This document shows positions 9,670 to 19,070 of a stretch of 58,029 bases of DNA, piece by piece. How positions within the stretch are numbered: position 1 is the stretch's first letter; each line of letters starts with the position of its first letter. Made by a program: the position numbers and the translations under genes. Under the pieces are notes generated by a model. The model did not search any database, was not told the origin of the DNA, and saw only the letters and a list, made by a program, of their open reading frames with translations. The stretch spans positions 1-58,029 of the forward strand of contig JAENYS010000015.1 of NCBI GenBank assembly GCA_016841645.1. Direction: 5' to 3'. Origin of the DNA: Desulfoscipio geothermicus (GTDB lineage: Bacteria; Bacillota; Desulfotomaculia; Desulfotomaculales; Desulfallaceae).

Positions 9670-10077
9670 ATGGAGGGTAAGCTAATTAATGTATATAATA
9701 GGGAAAAAGTTGAACCTAGACTTAACGAGCAACAACGCAAAAAGTTCCAGCATGAAATTAAAATATATATGGAGCAATATTTTAAACAAAAATTAGGCAA
9801 AGGCGTTGACCATACTAAAATTACTATTTTTGAAGATATGCTTATTATTAGGGGGGAAGGTTTTTTAACGGAGCCGGAAAAATTTATTGCTCAGACATCC
9901 TCCGGTATGAAAACGATCAGGGCATCGAGGACTCACGTGGTATTGCAACACTGGCATGACAATAAAAAATATATTGAGGATAAATTAAACGCTAAAGCTA
10001 TTCATCATATTTATGATATAGAACCGGAAAACGATTTTTGGATGCATGCTGTAGTTTTTGACCGTTATTTTACTTAA
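9670..10077 (+). CDS. DUF2294 family protein
   Basis: A soluble protein of 135 aa resembling the DUF2294 family of Firmicutes, whose function is not established. Recognisable family features are a helical N-terminus, KLGKGVDHTKITIFEDMLII, a GFLTEPEKF step, the Arg-containing segment KTIRASRTHVVL, and a short acidic C-terminal strand (ENDFWMHAVVFD). The ATG at 9670 is preferred because GGGGG lies 9 nt upstream. A GTG at 9655 would add five residues and has no ribosome site. It stands alone behind its own promoter. Confidence 0.75.
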   Translation: MEGKLINVYNREKVEPRLNEQQRKKFQHEIKIYMEQYFKQKLGKGVDHTKITIFEDMLIIRGEGFLTEPEKFIAQTSSGMKTIRASRTHVVLQHWHDNKKYIEDKLNAKAIHHIYDIEPENDFWMHAVVFDRYFT

Positions 10078-10178
10078 CACTCACGATTTATTCATTAACC
10101 ACTCATGGTGGGTAAGCATTTACTAATTTAATATATAATGTTTGGTAGGCTAAAGAAAGACCTTCGGGTAGTTCGCGG

Positions 10179-10236
10179 AAGACCAATGTTATTTAGGGGA
10201 AACACGGATAGTGTATCCCTATATAACTTTGGTCTT
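10179..10236 (+). repeat. Long imperfect inverted repeat (stem-loop)
   Basis: Outer arms aagaccaatgttat (10179-10192) and ataactttggtctt (10223-10236) enclose a second hairpin with agggga/tccct and acac/gtgt arms. ATTTATTTT follows, so it may terminate the DUF2294 transcript. The two-tier shape is unusual for a plain terminator. Confidence 0.6.
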
Positions 10237-10338
10237 ATTTATTTTGATGGATTAAAAGATTATAAGATTAGGAAAAGGATTCACAGTCGGCATTAATAAC
10301 CTAAAAGGTTAAAAAAACATAAAGAGGAGGAAACAAAA

Positions 10339-11394
10339 ATGAGTGACACTATGAAAGCGTTGGTTTACCGCGGGCCAGAAAAAATTGGTTTAGAAGATGT
10401 GCCTGTACCTAAAATTATCGAACCGGATGATGCCATTGTAAGGGTTACCACATCTACTATTTGTGGGACGGATATTCATATTTGGCACGGCGGCATGCCG
10501 GAAATAGAACCTCCGCGCGTAATCGGTCACGAGTTTGTAGGCGAAGTAGTGGAAGTAGGACCTGCAGTCAGAAACTCAAAAGTGGGGGATAAAGTTGCTG
10601 TCTCCTGTGTTACTCAGTGTGGTGAGTGTTTCTATTGCGTTCGCGGAATATATTCTCATTGTACTACCGGCAGCTGGATTTTTGGCTATATGATTGACGG
10701 CTGCCAGGCTGAATATGTTAGAGTTCCCCATGCTAACCTGGGAATGTTCTCTATTCCGGAAGGGCTGACGGAAGAAGACGTTCTATTTGTAGGCGATATT
10801 TTATCTACCGGTTATTTCGGCTCGGAAAATGCCGAGATCGAACCAGGGGATACTGTAGCGGTTATGGGTTGCGGGCCCGTGGGTATGTGCGCTATGACAA
10901 CAGCCAGGTTATGGGGGCCTTCCAAAATAATCGCTGTTGATATCAACCAGCAAAGGTTGGATGCCGCAGTAGCCCAAGGTATAGCGGATGTCGGAGTCAA
11001 TCCCTTGAATGGAGATGCCGTTGAGCAGATCAAAGAAATGACCGGTGGTATGGGAGCTGACAGAACTATTGAAGCCAATGGTTTTAAAGCAACTTATGAT
11101 ATGGCAATAGATGCTGTAAGGCCAGGCGGTAACGTTTCTTTTATCGGAGTATTTGAAAAGCCCCAGGAACTTGCTATGAACACGCTTTGGATAAAAAACA
11201 TTAAAATCAGTATGGGACTGGTAAATGCAAACCACATACCGGAATTAATCAAACTAATTCAAGCGGGGAAAATAAACACCAATTTCCTGATTACCCACAG
11301 AGCTCCCTTAAATGACATTGTCACCGGTTATGATGTCTTTGGCAATAAGAAAGACAACTGCCTGAAATGGGTCGTAACTCCTTACCAGAGGTAA
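10339..11394 (+). CDS. Zinc-dependent alcohol dehydrogenase (MDR family)
   Basis: A 351-aa medium-chain dehydrogenase that oxidises or reduces an alcohol/carbonyl pair with NAD(P). Catalytic zinc ligands are C42, H64 and E65 (TICGTD, IGHEFVGEV). A structural zinc lobe is present with C95, C98, C101 and C109 (CGECFYC...C). The nucleotide-binding Rossmann motif is the glycine-rich GCGPVG. The exact substrate cannot be read from sequence. The general form resembles secondary-alcohol and threonine/sorbitol-type dehydrogenases. A strong AAGAGGAGG site precedes the ATG. The palindrome at 11442 follows as a shared terminator with the convergent LysM gene. Confidence 0.9.
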   Translation: MSDTMKALVYRGPEKIGLEDVPVPKIIEPDDAIVRVTTSTICGTDIHIWHGGMPEIEPPRVIGHEFVGEVVEVGPAVRNSKVGDKVAVSCVTQCGECFYCVRGIYSHCTTGSWIFGYMIDGCQAEYVRVPHANLGMFSIPEGLTEEDVLFVGDILSTGYFGSENAEIEPGDTVAVMGCGPVGMCAMTTARLWGPSKIIAVDINQQRLDAAVAQGIADVGVNPLNGDAVEQIKEMTGGMGADRTIEANGFKATYDMAIDAVRPGGNVSFIGVFEKPQELAMNTLWIKNIKISMGLVNANHIPELIKLIQAGKINTNFLITHRAPLNDIVTGYDVFGNKKDNCLKWVVTPYQR

Positions 11395-11441
11395 GTAAAT
11401 AAAATCTAAGTATTGGCAATTATGTCTAAGGGCTTAAAAAG

Positions 11442-11483
11442 GGCTGGAGCAAAACGAGCTATATAGTTCGTTTTGCTCCAGCC
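11442..11483. repeat. Near-perfect 42-nt palindrome; bidirectional terminator or mobile hairpin
   Basis: Left arm ggctggagcaaaacga (11442-11457) pairs with tcgttttgctccagcc (11468-11483), and the intervening bases pair almost completely (core CGAGCTATATAGTTCG). It is followed by TTATTTTTATT. It lies between convergent genes and probably terminates both. The core sequence recurs in the hairpin at 20010-20060. Confidence 0.85.
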
Positions 11484-11547
11484 TTATTTTTATTCGGCAA
11501 CACAGCCCAAAGTATATATAAATTCAGTTAATAGTTCCCCTGACGAT

Positions 11548-12435
11548 CTAATTTGCTGCTATTAGTACAGCATCGTGATGTTGTTGCACATAGGATTTAG
11601 ATATGCCGGAGCCGTGGGGCCGGCTATTGTACAAGTACATATCAAAGTGCCCGGTTGCACCGTTATCGGAAATATTTTCTATAGTAGTGTGGGGCATACC
11701 GGACAAGGAGGCGGCGATGACTTGTTCACCTACCTGGATACATACCGGTCTGGGTGTCCAGGTCCACTCTGTGAAAAGGTTTAACATGGTATCGGTATCC
11801 TCTTTAGTTAAAGGTTCAACATCGCAGTGGTTGCCGCTGCTTAGAACAGCAAAACGCATGGTTTTACCTGTCTGGGTATCAATGGCGGTAAATTTTAGGC
11901 CGGGTTTTAATAGGTTTATCCCTTCTTTAAACCAGTCAACTAACCGGCCATGCCTTTTTGAATCGTGTACTACCTGATTATCAACAGAGTTTTGGCGGTC
12001 AACGTAACTCCTGGAAACGCTGTTGCTGTCTAGTGCCAGAGTTTGCCCGGTATAAATCATATCGCCCTGAATATTATTTAACTTGCGTATACCCTCAATG
12101 GTAAGACCAAACTTTTGGGCAATGCCGCCAAGTGTATCTCCGGCTTTTACCAGATAAGCGTTAGGGGGTGTATTACTAATATTTGAATTTGCAGGTTTTG
12201 CTTGATTATTTGAAAATTTGGTTGTGTCGTCTAACCGGAGAACTTGACCAATGGTCAGAGAATCATTTTTTAAATCATTAATCTTTTTAATTTTTTCCAC
12301 ACTAATACCATTTCTTTGGGAAATGTCCCATAGCGTATCTCCTTGTGCCACAGTATAGTCAGCGGCGCAAGCTGGGTTGATATAAACAAAGAACAAGAGA
12401 AACAAGCTTGGCAGCAGTAGTTTATGTTTAATCAT
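11548..12435 (-). CDS. Exported protein with two LysM domains
   Basis: A 295-aa protein with a signal peptide (MIKHKLLLPSLFLLFFVYIN then ACA), two LysM peptidoglycan-binding repeats (about 26-70 and 92-137, each with the GDTL..IAQ/ISQ..G pattern), a linker, and a C-terminal domain of about 115 aa that I do not recognise (starts KFTAIDTQTGKTM; His-rich end HGSGISKSYVQQHHDAV). It is probably wall or spore-cortex associated. The ATG has AGAGGAGA upstream. The C-terminal domain could be catalytic, but no known hydrolase motif is visible. Confidence 0.8.
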   Translation of the reverse strand: MIKHKLLLPSLFLLFFVYINPACAADYTVAQGDTLWDISQRNGISVEKIKKINDLKNDSLTIGQVLRLDDTTKFSNNQAKPANSNISNTPPNAYLVKAGDTLGGIAQKFGLTIEGIRKLNNIQGDMIYTGQTLALDSNSVSRSYVDRQNSVDNQVVHDSKRHGRLVDWFKEGINLLKPGLKFTAIDTQTGKTMRFAVLSSGNHCDVEPLTKEDTDTMLNLFTEWTWTPRPVCIQVGEQVIAASLSGMPHTTIENISDNGATGHFDMYLYNSRPHGSGISKSYVQQHHDAVLIAAN

Positions 12436-12957
12436 TTTATGTCTCCTCTAGGGCAATATATTAATATTTTATTGTAAAAAATTCTATGTTCGGCATCTAT
12501 ATCCTTTATTTTTTGCTCAAGAAAAAATAAAAAGCTACTTTTGTATTATATGCTCGAGTGAAATGTAATTTATTAATACGGTTTAGTTAAGGTTCCTTGA
12601 TAATTGTTAATTTTACGGGACTTTTAAAAAATTTTTTAAAAGTTTTTCCGGTATGGCAGGAAACTTATTGTCAAAGTAGAATATTCTTTATTAACCGGAC
12701 TGAGTGATATGGTAACACAGTAAACCGGTTTCCGAAGTGATATCGGTTGTCCAAAAGAAAAGCACCCTGGCTTATTAGGTTGGGGTTGTTCCAAAAAGGG
12801 TAGGACAGAAGTACGGTAGGAAAAGTGGTGCGGGATTTCTGGCTTTCCAGGCAGCTTCGTTACATTAAGCAAGCGGGGTTATATTGCGCTGGGGGAAATA
12901 GCCGGCCTGCTCTTCTTTAAACTCCTACGGGGGTTTTTTTGTTGCCCAAAAAATAAT
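12436..12957 (+). other. Gene-free region between the LysM gene and dctP
   Basis: About 520 bases. It contains a 24-nt perfect palindrome at 12620-12643 (acttttaaaaaa and its complement) and a hairpin at about 12920-12936 (actcc-tac-ggggg, followed by seven T) only 20 bases before the dctP ribosome site. That is the arrangement of a transcription attenuator. The GC-richer stretch in between (12690-12890) has no ORF I can support and matches no riboswitch I know. Confidence 0.4.
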
Positions 12958-12973
12958 GAGGAGGTCACGGGAG

Positions 12974-14053
12974 TTGAGTAAGAATGGTAGTAAGGTGGTA
13001 TGGAGGTTGAACAAAAAGATATTAGGGTTATTATTGCTAGGAATGCTGGTATTTTTAGCCGGTTGCGGGTCATCTGCAACGGAAAAAGGCGCCGGTCAGG
13101 TTGTGGAACTTAAACTAGCGCATTTTTTTCCCAGCACCCATCCAGCTGAGACCGAGTTAATACAGCCATGGGCTAAAGCGGTTGAGGAAGCTACCAATGG
13201 CCAGGTGAAGATAACCAGCTACCCTGGTGAAACACTGCTCAAAGCGGACCAGATATACGACGGGGTTGTAAGCGGTGTTGCCGATATGGGCATGTCTTGT
13301 TTCTCTTATACCAGGGGGCGTTTCCCGGTAATGGAAGCTTTCGAATTGCCCGGCGTCACCTACAATAACTCCAAGGTGGCCAGCAAGGTGGCCTGGGAGG
13401 GCATAAAGCAAATTAATCCGAAGGAAATCCAGGATACTAAAATGATGATGGCACTGACCACCGGCCCTGGGGATTTATTTACCAAAGTTCCGGTGCGCCG
13501 TCTGGAAGATTTGCAAGGGCTAGAAATAAGGGCCACGGGTTTAAGCGCTAAAACCCTTCAAAAACTGGGGGCCAATCCGGTAGCAATGCCCCAGTCCGAT
13601 GCCTATGAGGCTTTAGCTAAAGGAGTTGTCAAAGGTAATCTGTCACCGGTGGAGGTTTTGGAGGGCTGGAAGCATGGTGAAGTAACTAAATATTTAACCA
13701 GAACGCCTTTTCTTTACAATACCTTGTTTTTTATCACAATGAACCAGGATAAGTGGAATTCCCTGTCCCAGGAAAATCAAAAAGCTATAGAAATAGTAAA
13801 TGAAAAATATTTTACAGAGGTAGCTATGGGTTTATGGGATAAGCAAAACGAGGCCGCTATGAAGTGGGCGGTTGAAGAACAGGGAATTCAAGAAATAAAG
13901 CTTACTGCTGAGGAGACCGACCGGTGGATAAAACTTGTGCAGCCTATCCAAGATGAATTTATCGCTAGTATGGATGCCAAAGGTCTTTCGGGTCGCCAAA
14001 TTATGGAAACAGTGATGGAGCTAGCCGGCAAGTACAATAAAGAATACCGGTAA
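12974..14053 (+). CDS. dctP: TRAP transporter solute-binding lipoprotein (DctP family)
   Basis: A 359-aa extracytoplasmic binding protein that delivers a carboxylate-type substrate to the DctQM permease. The N-terminus is a lipoprotein signal with lipobox FLAGC (C31), so it is tethered outside the membrane. The mature part has the DctP pattern: LKLAHFFPSTHPAE, the internal arginine region DLQGLEIRATG, and NTLFFITMN. The TTG at 12974 is preferred over the ATG at 12956, because the latter overlaps the GAGGAGG site (12958-12964). It is first in the dctPQM operon. The natural substrate cannot be named. Confidence 0.92.
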   Translation: MSKNGSKVVWRLNKKILGLLLLGMLVFLAGCGSSATEKGAGQVVELKLAHFFPSTHPAETELIQPWAKAVEEATNGQVKITSYPGETLLKADQIYDGVVSGVADMGMSCFSYTRGRFPVMEAFELPGVTYNNSKVASKVAWEGIKQINPKEIQDTKMMMALTTGPGDLFTKVPVRRLEDLQGLEIRATGLSAKTLQKLGANPVAMPQSDAYEALAKGVVKGNLSPVEVLEGWKHGEVTKYLTRTPFLYNTLFFITMNQDKWNSLSQENQKAIEIVNEKYFTEVAMGLWDKQNEAAMKWAVEEQGIQEIKLTAEETDRWIKLVQPIQDEFIASMDAKGLSGRQIMETVMELAGKYNKEYR

Positions 14054-14071
14054 AAATAGGGGTGACAATGA

Positions 14072-14629
14072 ATGTTAAAATTAACCGGTCTGATTGCTGG
14101 ATTGAGTCGCATACTTGATAAAATAGCCGGGTTATGTATGGTATCTGCAATGCTGTTGGTGGTAATCAATATTTTGCTGCGTGCTTTATTTAATCGTCCC
14201 ATTTTGGGAGTTTATGAATATATTGTATTTTTAACAGTGGCCACCATTGGCCTATCCCTGGCGCATTGTGCGTTGCAGAACGGCCATATAGCTGTTAGCT
14301 TTATCTTCGACCGGCTACCTTTGAGAATGCAAGGGTTGGTGGAAATATTTATAAATACCGTTGCTTTGCTTTTCTGGAGTCTTTGTGCTTGGCAGGTTGG
14401 CATTTATGCCAACAGTACAGCGGCCAGCGGCGTAGTGTCATCCACTTCCCAAATACCGTTATATCCTTTTATTTATCTGGTTTCATTTGGCTTGCTGGCC
14501 CTTGGTCTGGTATTGCTGGTTAAAACAATTGAATCTGTGCAAAGGTTATGGCAGCCTTCTCTAACAACCCTGTTACCAAGGGTGAATACAGTGAAAACTG
14601 TGCAAAAGGCGGCGGCGATGAATAAATGA
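14072..14629 (+). CDS. dctQ: TRAP transporter small permease (DctQ family)
   Basis: A 185-aa membrane protein with four predicted transmembrane segments, the usual DctQ size. Recognisable features are an early INILLRALFNRPILGVYEY segment and the central AHCALQNGHIAV motif. It forms the membrane unit with DctM. The stop overlaps the dctM start (ATGA), so it is translationally coupled. The tail after the fourth segment is short and basic. Confidence 0.9.
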   Translation: MLKLTGLIAGLSRILDKIAGLCMVSAMLLVVINILLRALFNRPILGVYEYIVFLTVATIGLSLAHCALQNGHIAVSFIFDRLPLRMQGLVEIFINTVALLFWSLCAWQVGIYANSTAASGVVSSTSQIPLYPFIYLVSFGLLALGLVLLVKTIESVQRLWQPSLTTLLPRVNTVKTVQKAAAMNK

Positions 14630-15933
14630 GCACACTTGTAGTTGGTTTAATAAGCATTGCAGCTTTTTTTCTGCTTTTGGTTTTGCGGATGCCTATTGCT
14701 TTTGCTATGGCCCTGGTAGGTCTTACCGGTTTTAGTTTCCTGACCACACCCTCCGCAGCTTTTAGTATGGCGGCTAAGGAAATATATGCAACTTTTTCTT
14801 CATACTCGCTGGGCGTAATCGCCATGTTTGTCTGGATGGGCTTTCTTGCTTTTTACTCGGGCATTGGTACCAGGATGTATGTATTTGCGTATAAATTAAT
14901 TGGCCATTACCCCGGGGGGTTAGCTATAGCCACCCAGGCGGCGTGTGGCGTATTTGGGGCCATTTGCGGCTCAAATACGGCTACGGCAGCTACCATTGGC
15001 GCTATTGCTCTGCCGGAAATGAAAAAGTATCAATATGACGATTCACTGGCAACGGCCAGCGTCGCTGCGGGCGGCGTGCTGGGTGTGTTGATTCCGCCCA
15101 GCGTGATATTCATTGTTTATGGTATGGCAACGGAACAGTCGGTGGGTAAGCTATTTATGGCGGGCATTGTGCCGGGTATATTGCTAATGCTGCTATATAT
15201 GGCCACGATAGCAGTACTTACTTTTCGCAAGTCCGGCCTTGGGCCCGCCGGCCCCAAGGCGACTTGGCAGGAAAGGGCTATGGCGCTTCGCGGAGGTTTG
15301 GGGGAAGTTTTAGTTATCTTCTCTCTATCCATGGGCGGGCTGTTTGTTGGCTGGTTTACGCCCACGGAAGCGGGCGCTGTAGGAGCAGCAGGTGTTTTGG
15401 GGGTAGCGCTTATCAAAAGGAGCTTGAGTTGGGAAGGTTTTAATAAATCCCTTCTTGATGCAACTCGCACCACCGCCATGATTATGCTGCTAATCGCCGG
15501 GGCCATGATTTTCGGGAGGTTGATGGCCATAAGCAGGCTGCCCTTTGAGTTGGCCCAAATAGCCGGTGCTCTGCCCCTGCCGCCTGTTGCGGTGATGGCG
15601 ATTATATTGCTAATCTACCTGGTGCTGGGATGTTTTATTGATGCGTTGGCGCTGGTTTTGCTAACTATACCCATATTTTACCCTATTGCGGTAAACACCC
15701 TGGGCTACGACCCCATCTGGTTTGGGGTTATCATTGTAATGACGGTGGCCATGGGTGTAATTACACCTCCGGTGGGCATGAATGTGTATATTATTAAAGG
15801 AGTTGCGCCGGATATACCTCTGGAGGTGATTTATAAAGGCATCTGGCCTTTTTTGGGGGCTATTATTATTTGTTTGGCCTTGCTGATTGCCTTTCCGCAA
15901 TTGGCTACCTTTTTGCCCGGGTTGTTGTCTTAA
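14626..15933 (+). CDS. dctM: TRAP transporter large permease (DctM family)
   Basis: A 435-aa polytopic membrane protein, the cation-coupled transport subunit. It has the DctM signature GAICGSNTATAATIGAIALPEM, the conserved GVLGVLIPPSVIFIVYG, a mirrored second half with GWFTPTEAGAVGA, and a final VITPPVGMNVYIIKG. Length and motifs are complete. It is the last gene of the operon; the hairpin at 15951-15981 follows. Confidence 0.95.
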   Translation: MSTLVVGLISIAAFFLLLVLRMPIAFAMALVGLTGFSFLTTPSAAFSMAAKEIYATFSSYSLGVIAMFVWMGFLAFYSGIGTRMYVFAYKLIGHYPGGLAIATQAACGVFGAICGSNTATAATIGAIALPEMKKYQYDDSLATASVAAGGVLGVLIPPSVIFIVYGMATEQSVGKLFMAGIVPGILLMLLYMATIAVLTFRKSGLGPAGPKATWQERAMALRGGLGEVLVIFSLSMGGLFVGWFTPTEAGAVGAAGVLGVALIKRSLSWEGFNKSLLDATRTTAMIMLLIAGAMIFGRLMAISRLPFELAQIAGALPLPPVAVMAIILLIYLVLGCFIDALALVLLTIPIFYPIAVNTLGYDPIWFGVIIVMTVAMGVITPPVGMNVYIIKGVAPDIPLEVIYKGIWPFLGAIIICLALLIAFPQLATFLPGLLS

Positions 15934-15950
15934 TATAATTATTTGCTAGG

Positions 15951-15981
15951 GAGTTGCTGTTTCTTTTATTAACAGCAACTC
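15951..15981. terminator. Terminator between dctM and the convergent flavoprotein gene
   Basis: An 11-bp perfect stem, gagttgctgtt (15951-15961) with aacagcaactc (15971-15981). The T content is weak, but the loop is T-rich and the position between convergent genes fits a bidirectional terminator. Confidence 0.7.
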
Positions 15982-16010
15982 TCTATTGTTCGTAATAATA
16001 GCATAGTTAA

Positions 16011-17258
16011 TTAGGCTTTAGCGGCGTTCCGGCCGCTAAGATATCCGGTGGAGAAAGCTATTTGTAAATTATATCCGCCGGTTAAAGCATCGACATCAAT
16101 TATTTCACCGGCAAAATACAGGCCTTGAATTATTTTTGATTCCAGGGTTGATGGGTTGATTTCTTTGACATTGATGCCGCCGCTAGTTACAATTGCCTCA
16201 CTTAAGGGGCGGGTGCCTGTGACGTTCAAGGAAATATTTTTTAGTGTATGTACCAGCAGAGATCGCTCGGTTTTGCTAATCTGGTTTACCTGTTTGTGTA
16301 TATCCACACCGGATAATTGTAAAACGACGGCAATTATTCTTTGGGGCAGCAAATCATCAAAGGCGTTTTTCAGGTGTTTGCTACTGTATTTATTAAAATC
16401 TCTTTGTAATCGGACATCCAATTGTTCGCCGGTCAATGCCGGCTTTAAGTCAAGAATAAGTTGTACCGGTTTATTTTTGGATGCGGAAATATAATCCCTA
16501 ATATGGCTGCTAAGGCTTAGAATAATAGGGCCTGATACACCAAAATGGGTAAAAATCATTTCTCCGAACTGTTCCGCTTTGACCTTGTTATTAATTAGGG
16601 CTTTTATGGATACATTTTTCAAGGTTAGACCTTGCAGGTCTTTAACCCATTTTTCCTTGGTTATTAATGGTATTAAAGCCGGCTTAGGGGCTACGATAAT
16701 ATGGCCGAGTTGACGGGCCATTTTATAGCCGTCTCCGGTAGACCCTGTTTGTGGGTAGGACATACCCCCGGTAGCAATAATTACCTTTGGCGCTGATATT
16801 TGTTTAGCGTTGCTTAAAAGCACACCTGCTACTTGTTGGTTCTTGACAATTATTTTTTTGACTTCGGCATGCAATTTAATTTCCACATTGTTTTTCTGCA
16901 AGTGTTTTTGAAGCGCTTTAATAACATCGCTGGATTTATCCGATGCGGGAAAAACACGGTTGCCGTGTTCAACTTTGGTTTGTACATCTAAAGAATTTAG
17001 TAATGTTATAAGCCCGTGATTATCAAAGGATTTAAAAGCGCTGTATAAAAATTTGGGGTTGGCTATGACGTTTTGGAAAAAATCGTTTATGTCTCCATAA
17101 TTGGTGACATTGCATCTCCCCTTGCCTGTTATAAAGAGTTTTCTGCCTAATTTTTCGTTCTTTTCCAGTAAGCAAACTTTTAACCCCCGGGATGCCGCAG
17201 TAGATGCGCTGAGCATGCCTGCAGGACCTCCGCCAACAACAATCAAATCGTAATCCAT
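16011..17258 (-). CDS. BaiN/HI0933-family FAD-dependent oxidoreductase
   Basis: A 415-aa flavoprotein of the HI0933/YhiN/BaiN family. The FAD motif GGGPAGMLSASTAASRG is at the N-terminus, followed by the family signature KLFITGKGRCNVTN. The C-terminus has the second FAD contact GGYNLQIAFSTGYLSGR, preceded by GLYFAGEIIDVDA. One family member reduces bile-acid intermediates, but most are uncharacterised, so the substrate is unknown. The ATG at 17258 starts MDYDLIVVGGG; an upstream frame extension of 24 residues lacks family similarity and was not used. Confidence 0.92.
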   Translation of the reverse strand: MDYDLIVVGGGPAGMLSASTAASRGLKVCLLEKNEKLGRKLFITGKGRCNVTNYGDINDFFQNVIANPKFLYSAFKSFDNHGLITLLNSLDVQTKVEHGNRVFPASDKSSDVIKALQKHLQKNNVEIKLHAEVKKIIVKNQQVAGVLLSNAKQISAPKVIIATGGMSYPQTGSTGDGYKMARQLGHIIVAPKPALIPLITKEKWVKDLQGLTLKNVSIKALINNKVKAEQFGEMIFTHFGVSGPIILSLSSHIRDYISASKNKPVQLILDLKPALTGEQLDVRLQRDFNKYSSKHLKNAFDDLLPQRIIAVVLQLSGVDIHKQVNQISKTERSLLVHTLKNISLNVTGTRPLSEAIVTSGGINVKEINPSTLESKIIQGLYFAGEIIDVDALTGGYNLQIAFSTGYLSGRNAAKA

Positions 17259-17567
17259 CTTATTCCGCCTTCCCAGTTTTTCAAGAAACAAAAAAAGTAT
17301 TAGTCTATTACTAATAATATTATAAGACAAATAATCGAATTAAATAGATATATTTCGAGGTATGCTTATGAGGATTCTGTATTATTGAGCAAAGGGCGTA
17401 AATATTTCCAAAGAAACGGCTACATGTGATATGATAAAAATATTCGCGGTTTAGTATTTATTTATCCACTAGGAAAGATTTGGCACATTTGTTTCCTTTG
17501 TTTTGGTATTACATGGCCGTGGGTATGCTATATATGACAAATCAAGAAGTAAAGGGGAAAAATAAGC

Positions 17568-19016
17568 ATGGCAGTATTCAATGAGTTTAGTTTAACAGAG
17601 CCTGTGATCAGGGCCCTTAATAACCTGGGTTTTGAAGAGGCGACACCCATACAAGAGCGGGCTATTCCTGTAGGTTTGCAAGGAAGGGACCTCATTGGAC
17701 AGGCTCATACCGGTACCGGTAAAACAGCGGCCTTTGGTATACCTTTAATTGAAATTTTAGATGTTGGGAGAGAACATATACAAGCTGTTGTTTTAACTCC
17801 AACCCGTGAACTAGCTGTCCAGGTGGCCGAAGAGTTAAATAAACTCGGACAATATAAAGGGATTCGTACGTTGCCTATATACGGCGGTCAGGATATTAAT
17901 CGCCAGATCAGGGCACTTAAAAAAAAGCCTCACATTATCGTGGGTACACCCGGTCGTTTAATGGACCACATGGGTCGAAAGACTATTCGCTTGAACCAAG
18001 TAAGCATTGTGGTTTTGGACGAGGCCGATGAAATGCTAAATATGGGCTTTATTGAAGACATTGAAAATATACTCAAGGATATTCCCGAGGAAAGGCAGAC
18101 AATGCTTTTTTCCGCTACCATTCCTGCTCCAATCCGGGCATTGGCCGGGCGATTTATGAATAGCCCGGAGGTTATAAAGGTTGAGTCTCGACAGATGACT
18201 GTGCCGAAAATCGAGCAAGGTTATATTGAAGTACAAGAAAAACAAAAATTTGATGTGCTGTGTCGCCTGTTGGATACCCAATCGCCTGAGCGGGCTATTA
18301 TTTTTGGCCGGACAAAGCGCCGGGTAGACGAATTGTTTGAGGGTCTGAACAAGCGTGGTTATTCGGCTGAAGGGATCCATGGCGATTTATCTCAAGCCAG
18401 GCGTGACCAGGTGATGCGGCAGTTTAAGGAAGGTTTTATAGAAGTGTTGGTGGCCACTGATGTTGCTGCCAGGGGGTTGGATATCACTGGTGTGACCCAT
18501 ATATATAACTTCGATATTCCTCAGGATCCGGAGGGTTATGTGCACCGTGTCGGTCGAACCGGGCGTGCCGGTAAAGCAGGCGTAGCCATTACCTTGGTGA
18601 CGCCTAGAGAAATTCATCACTTAAGGGTTATTGAAACAATGACCAGAGGAAAAATAACACGTCGTCCCATGCCAACGCTAAAAGATGCTATTGAGGGACA
18701 ACAGCGCATGGCGGTGGAAAGATTGATGATGGCTGTGGAAAAAGAAGATATAGAAAATTACAGGAGTTTAGCCGAGGGATTATTGCAGGAAACCGATTCT
18801 GTTACCCTTCTTTCTGCTGCGTTAAAAGTGCTTACTAAGGAGCCGGATCAAACTCCTGTTGCATTAACAGAGGAAGTGCCGCTCAGAATTAAAAGGGACA
18901 AAAAATTACGCACCGGGCAAAGGGGCTATTATAGCGGCCCAAACAACAAAAGAAACAACACTGGAGGAGGAGCCGGCTACAGGGGGAAAAAACGGCCAAG
19001 TAGTCGATCTTATTAA
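17568..19016 (+). CDS. cshA: DEAD-box RNA helicase (CshA/DeaD type)
   Basis: An ATP-dependent RNA helicase of 482 aa, used in ribosome assembly and RNA turnover. Motifs: Q motif ([10 protein letters not shown]), Walker A AHTGTGKT (46-53), PTRELA, DEAD (151-154), SAT (182-184), [11 protein letters not shown] and [10 protein letters not shown]. The C-terminus after about 440 is basic and Gly/Arg/Lys/Asn-rich, as in CshA proteins, and would bind RNA. An AAAGGGG site precedes the ATG. It has no close operon partner. The symbol is by family; deaD would be an equal choice. Confidence 0.93.
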   Translation: MAVFNEFSLTEPVIRALNNLGFEEATPIQERAIPVGLQGRDLIGQAHTGTGKTAAFGIPLIEILDVGREHIQAVVLTPTRELAVQVAEELNKLGQYKGIRTLPIYGGQDINRQIRALKKKPHIIVGTPGRLMDHMGRKTIRLNQVSIVVLDEADEMLNMGFIEDIENILKDIPEERQTMLFSATIPAPIRALAGRFMNSPEVIKVESRQMTVPKIEQGYIEVQEKQKFDVLCRLLDTQSPERAIIFGRTKRRVDELFEGLNKRGYSAEGIHGDLSQARRDQVMRQFKEGFIEVLVATDVAARGLDITGVTHIYNFDIPQDPEGYVHRVGRTGRAGKAGVAITLVTPREIHHLRVIETMTRGKITRRPMPTLKDAIEGQQRMAVERLMMAVEKEDIENYRSLAEGLLQETDSVTLLSAALKVLTKEPDQTPVALTEEVPLRIKRDKKLRTGQRGYYSGPNNKRNNTGGGAGYRGKKRPSSRSY

Positions 19017-19035
19017 AAAATATTTGAAAAAACTA

Positions 19036-19064
19036 TTGCCTAGTGTTATTAACTTTGCTATAAT
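19036..19064 (+). promoter_or_regulatory. Sigma-A promoter of a possible RNA gene
   Basis: TTGCCT (19036-19041), a 17-nt spacer and perfect TATAAT (19059-19064), just after the helicase stop codon. Nothing downstream is coding, and the next clear signal is the terminator at 19365. Confidence 0.55.
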
Positions 19065-19070
19065 TACATT

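Noticed and set aside
12636-12872. A 78-aa minus-strand frame in the dctP leader
   Set aside because: No ribosome site and a composition typical of chance; no conserved pattern.
16011-17330. Longer start for the BaiN-like gene (17330)
   Set aside because: The 24 added residues are not like the family and the normal start MDYDLIVVGGG is at 17258.
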